A stretch of DNA of 64,000 bases. Origin: Capitella teleta (Eukaryota > Annelida > Polychaeta > Capitellidae). The notes beneath the pieces were generated by a model. The model was not told the DNA's origin, ran no database searches, and saw only the letters and a list, made by a program, of their open reading frames with translations. The position numbers and the translations under genes are program-made. The DNA lies in the NCBI GenBank assembly GCA_000328365.1, contig KB302535.1, forward strand, positions 8,983-72,982. Direction: 5' to 3'. This document shows, in pieces, positions 47,690-60,397 of this stretch (within the stretch, counting starts at the first letter, position 1; each line of letters begins with the position of its first letter).

Positions 47690-50420
47690 TGGAAAGTTCA
47701 TAGGAATCAGAAAACGAGGCTCATATTTTTGACACCAAAGTCTTTAGTTCTATGCGTTAATTAGCTGTCAGTTCTCTTACTTTTGATTCTATTTACTTAT
47801 TGTTGTCTCATGCTGTTCGGTTGTTGTTGTTGACTTTGACTTGTTGAAATTGGCATCATCGAATGTCATTAATTAAACTGCTATCATTATCATTAAAAAC
47901 ACAACGACGACGCGCATGACATTAGCTAGCAATCATACTGCGCCCTTGTGCCTAGAAGTGGCAAAATGTAATGACAGGCATTTGATCATGAGCACCTCAG
48001 ATTTCACTATTCCATGACAACAGCTGATTTGGATAATGTCTCTGAAACGAACTCCTGGCCCTCGCTCTCCATACCTAGCGAAAAAATGTTAACAACCCCG
48101 TTTTAATTAGAGGTATCTTCCACGTGGGGTAATATTGAGTGCTTATTTAAATACATTATTAAAAAAAAAAAAAAAAAAAAAAAAAATCAGAGGAAAAAAG
48201 AAAAGAAAAAAGAGAACTGAAAGGCGGTTGTGTTTTCAAACTTCCTCGAAATATATCATTCATGAGGACAAAGTAATAAGTGAAATAAATTGCACGTAAT
48301 ACCACCTCATCCATCTCTGGTGGTAAAAGTTAATTATCTCATGCTACATGTATATCTATAATAAGTAATGTACGGCAATACCACCTCATCCATGTCTGGT
48401 GGTAAAAGTTTATCTCATGCTATATCTATAATAAGTAATGTACGGCCAACACCTGTATTAACAACAAGCTACTTTGGTAGTCAAAGACTACGCCCTAAAT
48501 GTCATGTGTGTAACTGGTATGTACTAGCATAAACCCACACAATCACAATTAAGGTCTGTCCCATCATGCACGAATGGAAATTCGTTGAAATGGATGTTGA
48601 TTTGGTGATAGATGTCCGTGATTAATGATCCAATTGCAGGTTCTCAATAAATATAAAGAAATCCCAGCCCGCCAGGTGATTAAAAAATCGACGTAGGACA
48701 CAGCTAAATTTAAAACACAGGCCTGAATTAAATTTTAGCGATAACCTGATTAGGATAAGGTTGACATCCAAATGAACTTGTCATTACTGAATATAGGTAA
48801 GCCATCCATCGCCTCCCATGAAAAAGTCTTTCTGATTAGGAAACAGAAAAAATCAAGATCAACAATGGTAGGTAAGAGGCACAGGAATAGATTTTGATTT
48901 CTCAAGAGACATATTTCTTTTAACAATGCGTCAAGCATTATTAGCACTGCATGCTGCAAGCTGAGAAATAAAAACAGCAGCTGTGAGTAGCGCTGTGTAC
49001 ATGAATCAATCTCACGGAATTATCCGAATGAGCGCATTTCCATTGACATCCATGGCAACACCAAGGTGAAAACTGAAGACAGAACACAGCCTAAATGCAC
49101 TGCAGCAACGGAACTCGCTCCACGAAATTCATAGAAGCTTGGAATTAGGCACCCAGACAAATGCTTTCAGAACTTAAGATGTAGAGGAATGTATAATTAT
49201 TTAATACATGGAGAATAGCTAGCTATAATGTACATGTAACAGACATGCATTTCAATGGAGTATAGTGAAAAAAAGAAAACAGAAAAGAAAATGCATTTAT
49301 AGAGTGTATTTTATATGTTTTCGGTCGTGGAAAACAGACTGTCACCCTGTCAAGTACCAAACATGGGAGCCCAAATGGCTCCGTTCCTGTACAAGAAGAG
49401 GACATCTGCTGTCGGGACACCAACCTAAGCGCAAAAGACACATCTTTGGGAGTGTCAACCATACACCAAGTTGCCAAGAGACTCAAGTTATCTAGTATGT
49501 ATCTATATGATATCGTTGTTAAAGTCGTCGTGAGGTGTTCTTGATCGACAAAGAATCACAATCCAATAAAATCGGACTCAACGATTTATTCAGAGGACTG
49601 CTACTCATCTGCTATTAATGTGATCACAGAATGAATTTCTTTTATATACATATGTCGTTTAGGTGGACCAGGGGAAGGGTTGATCGCATGATGTCAATTA
49701 TATAATGAAAAAATCACATATGATTTATATCAGCTCCACTCAGGAGCTGGGACAATCGAGACGGTCAGGGTTCAAAATGACAGCTAAGTTACATAATTTT
49801 CTTTCTTATACAATTATAGCGAGCAAAGTTATGCAAAGAAAAAAAAATATTTGAAAATGTCGATTAAGAGATATCAGTGATCATTCATGACAATCGTGAA
49901 TTAAATCGACATTCAATGTGTATAATACTGTGTACAACTCATTGTGTGCATTATGCATCATGTGCTGTATGTGTATAATCAAATCAATCATCAAGTTAAG
50001 ATCATCATGACTTTATTTAGAGCCCCAAACACCTCCTTTATTAATTGGGGCACCGAGTGACTACACACATGCCCGGTGATCTCACGATCGTCACAAACAT
50101 GTCGCAGGACGAAGTTATCAGTTAATCGATTAAGTGGATCATTGCATGTGCACTGAAAGTAGGCCCATGCTTTCATACAACCAAGATATCACGCAAAACT
50201 GGCTAAGTCATTGTGATTCCCAAGAGGGGATCTATTTCAGAGGGAGATAATGCAGAGGCAGCAGAGGAAGTTGCATGGACGATTGTTTGGATGACATAAT
50301 CATCCAAGTCGCCCTTCTCATGTGGATTCCGTCACAGGTGCCACACCAGCAAGGAAGAGTGTAAGAAATTATGATACTATTCATGACGATTGGATGCTCC
50401 GCTACATGCGTATAATTATA
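47690..50420. other. Spacer with simple repeats
   Basis: Contains a 26-nt poly(A) run (48161-48186) and a ~79-bp tandem duplication (48298-48446). No coding region or RNA gene supported. Confidence 0.55.
48298..48446 (+). repeat. Tandem duplication, 79 and 70 bp units
   Basis: Two adjacent units beginning AATACCACCTCATCCAT and ending AATGTACGGC are about 90 percent alike; the second has a few small deletions. Confidence 0.9.
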
Positions 50421-50427
50421 ATATATG

Positions 50428-51463
50428 CAGAGTGGCCCAAGAGTAGTCTATCTACTCCACGTTAAAGACCTCCATGCTTTCCAATGGTGCTACGCATTTC
50501 TAACACTCCATGCTTTCCAATGGTGCTACGCATTTCTAACAAAGTCTTACAAAACAGGTCACAGTATAAAAATCACACAGAGATATGAGAAATAAATGCT
50601 TGTTATGGTTAGTCAAACATGTCTTGCTGCTATTTCTATAATTTCTATTTCAATTTCACCAACATTATGCCGAGTTATCGCAATTAATAGAGTGCACTCA
50701 TAATTCCGTGATTGTTTCCATTTATGGCGGCAAACAGGGCCCCCGGACCATGGATAAGCTTCATTGAACGCATATAGTGAGTGAGTGAGTGGGGTTTTAC
50801 GGCTCCACCCAACCCGTTCGGGTGATACGGGCGCCAGAACAGAAGGCCCGGGACCGGGGTTTCCCCCTACTCTTATCGATAAATCCCAAGGGTTCTTTAT
50901 CCTGCATACCACCATAGACAGTAGTACACAGCGCCCGGCCTTGTTACGCAGTTGGGCAGCACTGCAGAGTCACCAAAGAATTACAATTGTAATTCACAAT
51001 CATAACGCCCGTGGCCTGATCGGGTCTCGAACCCGGGACCTCGACCCCCACGGTCGGCATAGGATTGTAGTCAGCGGTTTAACCCACTGTGAACGCATAT
51101 AAATAAGGCAACGTACTCGTATTCTTGTTTTGTTAGGGAGTGCTATTGTGACAGTAGCACTAATGTTTCTCTCCTAAAATCAAAACAACGCAGAAAGTTT
51201 GTATCGAAGCGCCATTCAAGAGATGCCATTTTTTAATGCTTGTTCATGAGCTCATCTGATTTTGCTCTTTTCGCGATCACTCACCACTCGCCTTTAAACG
51301 TTCCTCCCTCATTCAAAATTGACTGTTTACTTGATTTCTTTGCATAAATGAGCGCAGAATAGCATAGGCAATCCATATCAGGTAGTATTTTTTGGAATAA
51401 TTGATAAATTTTAGAATTTTGTTTTTAACATGGAGTAGATAAGACTATTTTTGGCCCACTTGG
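50428..51463. mobile_element. MITE family B, copy 2, interrupted by a SINE
   Basis: The left end CAGAGTGGCCCAAGAGTAG and right end ATTTTTGGCCCACTTGG match the family B terminal repeats. The body parallels the copy at 27902. It carries a 34-bp local tandem duplication at about 50472-50540, and a SINE at 50777-51089 splits it, so the MITE was in place first. Confidence 0.9.
50777..51089 (-). repeat. tRNA-derived SINE inserted into MITE copy 2
   Basis: A nearly full SINE on the minus strand: the head begins CAGTGGGTTAAACCGCTGAC, the B box GGTTCGAGACC is present, and the 3' end is GGAGCCGTAAAACCCC followed by (ACTC)n. The exact 12-bp direct repeat TGAACGCATATA flanks it (50765-50776 and 51090-51101). 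About a dozen 5' bases are missing. The tetranucleotide tail shows this family does not end in poly(A). Confidence 0.95.
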
Positions 51464-51469
51464 TATACT

Positions 51470-52850
51470 ATATATGGACATTTAGCATTGTACGTACGTT
51501 GATATATGAGAACATGTACACACATGTTATAGACGTTGAAGCAATTCCATTTATTGTGGACTACGTTAGTAGTGACATGTGTGCATCCATTAAAATTAAT
51601 GTTCTTACTAACTTATACGGCATCAATTAAGCCTAATCACCAGTCGAAATCAACTATGAGTCTTATCAGTTAATTACAAGAATGCGGCATTTATATCGAA
51701 TAGGCTGGCGCGATAAATAGTGTATTATAAACTCCTCGCTAAATCTGCATGATTCGATTACGTGTATATTATTTACAATTTAATGAGGCAATTAGGTATC
51801 GTTTTTAGGTAAAAAGTCAGTACCAAGTTCGAACACATCAAGCTAACGAGAGTTAAGCAGAGGTGATGACCGAATGGTTAGCCTCGAAAGGGCTTGGCGC
51901 TGGCCACTGGAGGTTTGAAGCCAGCCACCAACCTTGTTTCGTTGGGTAAGACACTTTTAATGGAATTTTAATTTGGAATTCCGCAATTTATTTTTTCTTG
52001 CATTCACATTTCGTGTATGTAAAACAAAATTGATCATCATTTTAGAGTAAGGTCTAATCATCTAAAGATCAAGCAGCTCACGGAATTTTATAGGCATAAG
52101 GTGAATTATATATGGTTGTAGAACAATAATACATTAGTACTATATAAATGTTATTCGCATATTAACAATAGCAATGCGCAAAAGAAAAAGACAAAAACAA
52201 CAGGAAGACGAAAACAAACGAGTTCATAATTCTCGGTGGAACAAAGCGTTTGATTTGAAGAAATCGACAGTAAACAGCCGAGGTTGCATTCTCAATGAAA
52301 GAATTGAAACGACATGAACCTCACGTCCTCGTGGGATGCAATGGATATTGCTGAGGCTTCGCATTTCTGAGATGACTGGGCGTCGAGGTCATCATCCGTG
52401 CATGGCTTGTCAATCCAATTACTTAAATTATTCAAATCAGAGAAACCATTGCGCAGTCATGTACTCATATGTATATCTGGACATAGAAATCATTTAATCA
52501 GATCTACATTCATACTTGGACAGCACAGCATTGTTATTGTATATTGCTCCATTGAAAGTTGGTTGTGGATACCCAATGGGCACGTACAATACGGAACAGA
52601 GAGCTGAATTGGTGCTAGGCTGCTTGCATAGTGCAGCCGTACTCAGTTTAGTGTATTAGGTCATTCATTAGCAAGGTTCACAAGGGGTCTATACCGTATA
52701 ATATTACGGTATATGTAAACTATGTGATAAATGATATTTAAAACTACCTAATCGAATTACAGGCCAGTCAAATTTTCATAAATTCTAATAATTCTAAGTT
52801 CCAATTAAATCTCAGGACTCTTTCCGTTCCCGATGGCGACTTTCGCTATT
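51470..52850. other. Spacer with a tRNA-like segment
   Basis: AT-rich sequence; only the segment at 51863-51935 stands out. Confidence 0.5.
51863..51935 (+). repeat. tRNA-like segment, possible head of a second SINE family
   Basis: GTGATGACCGAATGGTTAG resembles the A-box end of a Ser/Leu-type tRNA, and GGAGGTTTGAAGCCAGCC resembles a decayed B box. Arms do not fold into a clean cloverleaf by eye, so a functional tRNA is unlikely. A SINE head or tRNA relic is the better reading. Confidence 0.3.
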
Positions 52851-52858
52851 CAAAATGT

Positions 52859-52923
52859 AAGATTAGCATAATTTGGCAGACTCCGGCATTAAATGCCGGA
52901 GTCTGCCAAATTATGCTAATCTT
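52859..52923. repeat. Perfect 65-bp palindrome
   Basis: Two 32-bp arms, including TTGGCAGACTCCGGCATT, are exact inverted copies around one central A. The arm sequence contains an octamer-like TTATGCTAAT. No terminal duplication is obvious. Confidence 0.92.
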
Positions 52924-53587
52924 TTCGCCATATTAGTAGTTCGAATGTTTAATTTGCTTGTAAATGGCTTGCATTCGAATGCTCGCTCGACATCTGAGCC
53001 GCTCGGAGAATCGTCAACTTCAAGCATTTTTCAAGGTGTGATTTGGCACATCTCTGAATCCATTTCAGCATTGCTTCGAGTGCCGCGCATGTAAAGCAAC
53101 AATACGCAGTCGTTTCAAAACAAATCTTCCATAGTTGGCCGTGCTTACCACCCATTATAATGAATTCAAAAATCGACAAAGCGTTTGTAACCGGCGATTT
53201 CAGGGAGAAATGAAAGGGACACCAGACTTAAAAGAGGAAGGAATAGTGGGCACCAAGGAGAAAAGAATGGACACCAAGGTACGATCGACTGGTGATTGTC
53301 TGGCCTGTGACGCTTGGAATGCCTAACACAATAGTTACCGAGGTTTGTTTGGGATACAAAATACAGGAGAACATCTCGACTACCCTGTACAGGTAGTACA
53401 TGCACAAAATGAGCATTAGCTATTAAGCGTGGTCTTTGTGCTGCAGTAACTAAGGTTACAATTCATAACAGAGTACCTAATCAGTGGTCTGTCTGACTGA
53501 GCAATCAGAGGCTGCCAGAGAAAGTCTTTCTTTCATAAGCAATACTAGAAGAGAGAGATAAAATATGAACGAGAACAAAATTTCCAC

Positions 53588-53593
53588 TTTATT
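53588..53593 (-). terminator. Poly(A) signal of the unrecognised minus-strand gene
   Basis: AATAAA on the minus strand begins about 5 nt after the stop codon of the gene ending at 53598. That is unusually close, but possible in a compact-transcript genome. Confidence 0.45.
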
Positions 53594-53597
53594 CAAT

Positions 53598-56500
53598 TTA
53601 CGAGGAATAAGCATGAGCTTGTGACGTAAGTGCTTGTTCTGCCTCTAGGTGTGAAACTTTATGCGTCTCCATGAAGATCTTTATGAACATCTCAGGTAGT
53701 AGAACTGACATCACATAACTTTTGAACTGTGGGGAGAAGATTAATTAAGAGTCAGCACTCATAAAAAATCCATGAATTTAAACCGTACAGTATAATCTCG
53801 ATATGTCGAACTCCCATAACTCTAATTGCTCGATAACTCGAAGCCATTTTGAATCCCTGAGTCCCTCCTTATATACCCGTACATTGAATTTTGTAACGAT
53901 TTGTCTAACTCCTATAACTCAAAAAGCTCTATAAATCAAACTCATTTTCCGTCCCCGTGGGTAACTTTAGATACCTTTATGTCGAAGTTAAATCAAATAT
54001 GCAAAATTTTCATGCATAATTGAATGCTAGGGAAACTTTGCCAGTGATTGGACAAAGCTGTCTCAACTAATTGCTCGACTCGGAGCGTCCAACATTCACA
54101 CATTTCTCGAAGTAGTATCCGAGAAAATATGACAGGCATCCAAGACTTCAAAGGGGGTGGATACTTGGTATATTAATGAGCAAGGAGGAGGGCAGAGTTA
54201 GGTCATCATTTCGTCTCTGTACGTACTCTTCATGGCTACAAAGTGAAGCCTCAACTCAACTTCTTTTTCCATGCTTGATCCATGTTACTATATTTCGAAG
54301 GCTCTATAACTCAAAGTGATTTCGATGGTCCCTTGAAATTCGACAAATCGAGATTATACTGTATATTAATACATACAAATCCAGCTTATAGATGTTAGAA
54401 CATCTGCCCTGTTTCACACTACACACGTAAATAATTGAGAAAATTGATCTGAAATACCCAGTTCAGATAATGACTATTGAACAAATCTCAATTATTTAAT
54501 AGCCAATTAACACTCAAATTTCTAAGTAATGTGAGGCAATTTGCCGGTGAAACCAATGGCAGTGATTGTAGGGGTGTAATTTTTATTTATTTACAAAAGT
54601 GATTGTATCCTGAGAGATCGGCTGTCTAATCAAAGCTAACGTAATATCTCATTCACTCACAGCAGACTCAACAATTCAATTCTCTTATTCGAGCTAGCTG
54701 TTATGCTCAATACACGCTAGTTGAGAAGGTAGGAGAAGTAAAAAAATCGAATACATATACATGTGTGTATACCACTTATATCTTTATAATTTTTTTTTCA
54801 TTAACAAATAATCGGCCGTAGGCAAATATGGATGAATATTGCACCCCATCATAATAAACACCACATGCCATTTTGCCAAATCAGAGTTACTACTGGCCAT
54901 GAATGTAAAAATCCTTAGCATAATGACACGAAATCAGGCAAGGGAAAATGCTGCTATTTTCAAAGTTCAATACTTCTTGCTCTTAACAGAGAAATAAAAT
55001 GTACACCTACTCGATCATGGTTTTTGCAGAAGACATCCAGAAGGGCAATTGCAATGGCGTCATGCTGCTCATCAGTGAACTGCATGTGTGGAATTGACCA
55101 CTGCAAGTTAGCTGTGGAGAACAAAAGGTAAATCATTATCATCCTGACTATCAGTAATGACAAACTATTTGACAAATATCTAGAAGACAAGCAGGTAAAC
55201 GTTTAAAAAAACCAGATGCATGTATTCTGGTGCTAAAGAGCCTTCTTCTTGTCAACTGTATTGTGATATTGAGTATTGTTTTAACAACTACCATCAACGA
55301 TTAGAGCCCAGACAATAAATGAATCAAAGAGGCTATATTTCTGGGGTACTAAGATATGCACCCGTATCTCTCACAAACTGATAATAGGCTATGAATCAAT
55401 TATTCCAAAAGAGATTTTGAGCGAATGACTAACCTCTAGGCGTGCCCCCTTTCTTGTAATCCTCATGTCGCTGTGAGTATATCTGCAGAAGGAAGGCAGG
55501 TAATGGCTAGTAATAGCTGAGTCAACATCGTTATGGATATCCTGCACTTGGTTCACTAAATACAGAATAATGTCATGAGTCCACCTACACATTAGGTGCA
55601 TTATTGGTAATCACATGAGATGCATCACCCGTAGCCTCAATGCGCCCAGGATGTATTTATAAGCAGAAACCAAACTAAAATAATGGTAAAAACACCGGAA
55701 GGATTCCTGCTGACAATTAAGCATAAATTACAATAGTAAATACATGTAATACACAAACTGCTAATTTGGCTCAATCAATTCCATCAAAATGGTATCCTGT
55801 TAGAGGGGTAGCAAACCGACATTTTTGAAATAATGCCATTTAAGCTCTATTAAATTATCCTATGCCGTATAATTTCCGTTTGAGGATCCAAGAGAGTATA
55901 TGAAAATGGGGCCTATATATACAGAGTGGGCCAAAATTTGTCTATCTAATCCATGTTAAAGATTTCAATACTTTACAATGGCACTGCACTTTTCACAGAA
56001 ATTGTTACAAAACAGGTCGCAGTGTAAAATTTACGCAAATTTCAGAGAAATAAATACCTGGTATGGATAGTTCAACATTTCATGCTGCTATTCCTATCAT
56101 TTCAAATCCAATTTTGTCGACATTGATACCGATTTATCTCAATCAAAAGAGTGTACCCAACATTCCGCAATATTTTGATTATTTCCCCTTTCAGCCCCTG
56201 ACCATGGATGAGCATCATTTGGATGCCCATATAAGACATCGCTCTCAGCACGCTGCTGCACTTAGTGACCTGTTGCATACTAGTACATGACTGTATGTGA
56301 GGGATGATTGAGTAGGCCTTATGGTGCATAATAATGGGAATGTATCGTAAAAATATTGACACTCGGAATGGTGGAGGTGTTGGTAATGAATGTCGCCAAG
56401 CAGTTATGACTTTTTCAGCAAAGCAGACAATTTCCGCAAAGCAGATAATTTGTACTGCAGCGCCACACAACAGATGACATCCCACAATGCTGGTTCAGGG

Positions 56501-59500
56501 GCCCACCTGATTACACACACACAGAAGCTCTTCGTGATCACTTACTACGCACATTTAAATATTCCTCCCTCATTCAAAATTGGTATTTCTTGCATAAATG
56601 GGTGCATAATAACCTAGTCAATCCATATAGGATATTTATTTTTTTGAATAATATGGATAAATTTGAGCAAATTTGGAAGTTTTGTTTTTAACATGGCATA
56701 GATAAACTACTTTTGGCCCATTCTGTATAGAGATGTATAGGCGTGATAACCAGAGCAAGGGGTTATCTAGAGCGTAAATATTACTGCCTCCATAATGCAA
56801 TACAATTTAGCACTCACCTTGCCATAAAATATGGCCTTCAGGTATGAGCGATTTACAGCAATGATATCACGTATTTTGTCTAATGGCAACTTTGAAACCG
56901 GCCTGGGAAAAAAAAACAAAAAAACAGGAAATCCAATAATAAGGATCAGCTTCTGAGCAAAATTAACAATTAGTCAACTTACATTTTAAGGTAGCAGACA
57001 TCGTTGATCATTTCCATATTATCATCATCATCACTTATGATAATCTCGTTTTCAGAGATGGGAAGGGCTTCATCAGTTGCCTGATTGTCGCTTGACTGGT
57101 TGACCCAGTCAATCACAATGGATTTTCGATGCTGCAATACAGGAGAAAGCGCACAGGGATTCTCCCTTTCACTTTCGTCATCGCTCGTTGTTAGCAAGTC
57201 CTCTAACTGCCTTTTCCTCAGTTTCAATCGATTTTTGCGTGATAACCGATCTCTTAATGGCAGATTCATGGAGAAATTGCTGGTAGTTGAAGCCTCTGAA
57301 ACAAATGAAATTAAGGATCCAGAAATCAAGATGGTAAATCATAGAAATTAGATGAAAAGTGAAATTTCTTATTTCAGTGATCAAAATTAGCACTTGATTA
57401 CTTTACTAATCATTCACACAGATTTGTTTTTCTTAATTTCATTTTTTCAAAATTGTTACCCATTCCCCCATAAAATGTGACCCCCCACGCCGAAACCCGC
57501 ACTAAGTCGTTGAGTACATTCCTGAGAAACAAGCCTTGAGAGGTCAGATGTGTTCAAAATGTTGATAGCTGGCGAAATAAAGAAAAATATCTCCTCTTTC
57601 CTCACATACAAGAATTATGTCAGTCTGTGACCAATAAGTTCTTATATTTTGAGTCTAATTAAGCCTATGGTATTGACAGTTGAATCATTTTTAATCTTTN
57701 NNNNNNNNNNNNNNNNNNNNNNNNNNNNNNNNNNNNNNNNNNNNNNNNNGGAATATAATCGCTAACGATTTCGCGAGAGATATATTGCTAATTAGGCGTG
57801 ACGTCAGAAGCTGTGATGAAACACCGAGTTCCCCATCTTTTACAATGGGCCTCGTCATATCAGCGTGTCCTGCGACTAAACCCCTGAATATTTTTTTATT
57901 TTCTTTTCGGAAATAGATAGAATAATCATTTTGCCACCAGTCAGGCGCGAAAAAAAATATTTTTCGCTATTTTTTTTATTTTAACAAGCAATTTTCTAGG
58001 ACACCTACCATGTTTCTCATCCTGAAACAGTATAAAGGTCAGCCAGAGTGCACCACGCATGCGCTTTCGTTTCGTAAACAACAGAGATGTCCTTTTATGG
58101 TGAAGATGATCTGCTCTGATTGGCTGAAATCGATAGCTTCACGAGGGGAACGGGACCAATCACGGCAAGCCTTCAGCTGACGTTTGCCTCCTATACTTCG
58201 TAATGGAAGTCATTCTCCCATAGGCGCAATGCTAACCCCGATATTCGGAATGGATTATTTCCTTACGCTTGCATCCAGGCATGGTGTTTTTGGCACGGAA
58301 TGCTATCAATTGGTGCTATGAGTCAATAGAACATCACTTAAAATTCAGTTCCCCATCCCTTTAAAGTGAATTTCTCATCTTTGATTGTGTGCTGGGTTGG
58401 CCCTTGTAAACAGGCTGTAACTTTTGAACTACTGCTCCGATTTAGATAATTCTTGCATCAAACTGAATGGATTTGAATCAGCTATTTCAGCGCAAGGCGT
58501 CACATATTTCTCACCATCCAGGTTTCCCACTTCAGTCTTAATTTCTGTCTTGCAGGTTGAAGGATTTTCCAGAATGACTTCGGGAGCACTTTCCTCAGGA
58601 TGTATTTCACAAGGGATATTCTTCAATACATCCTTCCTCCTGTCAGCAGAATTTAGATGAATTCAAGCGCCATACTTCTTTCCAATTCATACATGTTCAT
58701 CAAAGAATCCTTCATCTGTTCATCTCTACCGGATGAAGCCTGAAATCTCTTTTCAAAGTACGGGCATCTCTCACTGCTAAGTGAATTTCCATGTGAAATC
58801 TGTGGGAAGAAAGGTTTCCTTCATGCAGGGCACTGCAGTAATGAATAGCATTCTGATAGCAATAAGTAGCCATAGAAGAGAATAAAAACCAAATTGATGA
58901 GTAATCTCACCTGTGTGGCATGCAGCGGCTCAGCATTTAGATGATATGCATACACAACTAATTTTCGATCTAGGATATCAAAGCTAATGTTAGCACCACC
59001 TGTAAAACAGAAAACACTGTTAATGTATAAGAATATAGAGATTGTATACTTTGACAGCAAACTCTGGGTTAAATACTCGTGAGCCGGCCTGTGATTCAGG
59101 AATTGAGGAATTTTCTTGTGCAAGTTGTGTCAACAAAGCTGGTTTTTAAGAGGACCTCTGTTCATTTCTAAACCTATTTAGATTGATTTCGCTTTTGTGA
59201 ATGCGGAGAGACCAATTTTGAAACATTCAGTCAGCTATAAATAATATTATATAAAGTTAAAATATGAATTTCTTACTCTAATAGCTAAAAACGAGATGAA
59301 TATGAGATTTATTTCATGAGAACTGCTGAAAGAAATATTCACTCAGCAGCTCCCATTGTTAACAAAAGGATAATCGATTTGTTATGACATCCCAACACCA
59401 TGAAATGAGAGCGAGATTTTAATTTAACATCCCAATTCCGATGTATGAAGGAATTAACCAAGTGTAAAATGTTAATATTTCGAGGTCAAAAAGCATGTTT

Positions 59501-60358
59501 GTCTTTAGGTATGCACCTTCTATCATTTAATACCAGTCCAAACCAATCAGCGGTTCTCTTTAAACCATGGCAATAACAAAGTAAAACACATTACATACAC
59601 ATAAATAAATGATAAATGTTACAAGCCACAAGGAGAGGCAGCACTGCATGGTCAGAGATTAAAAACATAAGCAACCATTGGTTTTGAGAATATAGATACC
59701 AGGTACATGATCATGTACAATATCTGTCATTCTTTGCATTTAATCATCAAAACTTTTAGCCAGTCAAAATAATGATTGTATTGGAGTAAAGATTGTTCCT
59801 ATATTATCCTGATGATTCTTCCAAATAGACTTCCTCATTCAAAGAATTGAAGTGGTATTTTAGAGAACGCCCAGTCAGAAAATAACTACCCGGTATTTTT
59901 AAATCACCCTGATGATTGAAAGATGCATCAGCCCAAATTAATGACCCCACACACGAACATAAAGAAAGCGTATGGAATACAAGTTATACAACATTTAACA
60001 CACGATTAACTGCATTTAGCAGATGATGAGATATTATTATTCCATGGAAAATGCTAACAAGACAAAATGCTTGGTAATAATAAAGGAATTATCACGAAGA
60101 AAAATTATAAAAAAAAGACGGAATCCACTGAAATGACAGATAATTCGCCTGTCCATGCCATGATGTGTTATGATAATTATAGGAAATTGTATATTTCAGT
60201 TGCCATTCAGTTAATGGGAAGTTACTGTAGGTAATAATGGAGTGTGTGTGATGTCGTCAACAGGTAAAACATCTCACCTTTCTTATCCTGAAGCAGAGGA
60301 AAACAAACTTGAGGAGAAAATCGTGGACGAAATCTGTAAGCTAATTTCACTGAAGACC
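53598..60358 (-). CDS. Unrecognised multi-exon protein with a SUMO-interaction-like motif
   Basis: I do not recognise this protein. Exons in phase: 60358-60278, 58999-58911, 58799-58693, 58639-58515, 57295-56983, 56902-56818, 55706-55629, about 55541 or 55584 to 55434, 55340-55292, 55111-55011, 53726-53598. Each has GT-AG ends, and phases agree at all joints except at the 55629 joint, where the 55584 start is out of phase. Visible parts: a start of possible beta structure (SFDILDRKLVVYAYHL), a charged basic stretch (RDRLSRKNRLKLRKRQL), an acidic disordered region with NEIIISDDDDN, a good SUMO-interaction motif, then a helical C-terminal half with KYSLFDSFIVWALIVD and FTDEQHDAIAIALLDVF. The first exon was not found; the gap at 57700 could hide another. 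Intron 6 holds a MITE. A nuclear role is inferred from the basic stretch and motif only. Confidence 0.65.
53788..54361. mobile_element. Pogo/Tigger-like MITE (574 bp)
   Basis: The ends CAGTATAATCTCGATATGTC and its inverted counterpart (mismatch only inside) are flanked by TA (53786-53787 and 54362-54363). The end sequence and the repeated ATAACTC phrases inside are like pogo/Tigger elements. It lies in the last intron of the minus-strand gene and has no transposase frame. Confidence 0.85.
55922..56725. mobile_element. MITE family B, copy 3, in an intron
   Basis: CAGAGTGGGCCAAAATTTG at the left and TTTTGGCCCATTCTG at the right match the family B ends, with TA on each side. The 804-bp copy sits inside the intron between exons at 56818 and 55706 and accounts for most of that intron. 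Confidence 0.92.
57700..57749. other. Assembly gap (50 N)
   Basis: A short run of unknown bases in the intron between exons 58515 and 57295 of the minus-strand gene. Confidence 1.
57750..58430. other. Intronic spacer with CCAAT and CRE-like motifs
   Basis: GTGACGTCAG (57799-57808), ATTGG and CCAAT sites (about 58119 and 58152) and a GCATGCGC site lie in a locally GC-richer patch. It could be an internal promoter or a further repeat; no exon was recognised. Confidence 0.3.
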
Positions 60359-60397
60359 CTGGAAATGAAGAACACTGTTATCTCACTCTATCTTTAA
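60251..60397 (+). other. Short open frame antisense to the first mapped minus-strand exon
   Basis: ATG at 60251 opens 48 codons (MSSTGKTSHLSYPEAEENKL onward) with a protein-like, charged composition, and a possible donor GTAAGC at 60336. It overlaps the minus-strand exon 60358-60278 completely. Since the minus-strand exon has matching splice phases with its neighbour, I prefer that strand. A small plus-strand gene continuing through 60433-60558 (VLEESENHRVSEEEILKRP) cannot be excluded. Confidence 0.25.

Noticed and set aside
49991-50176. Cysteine-containing minus-strand frame (61 codons)
   Set aside because: No signal peptide, no regular cysteine spacing, no splice or promoter context; likely chance.
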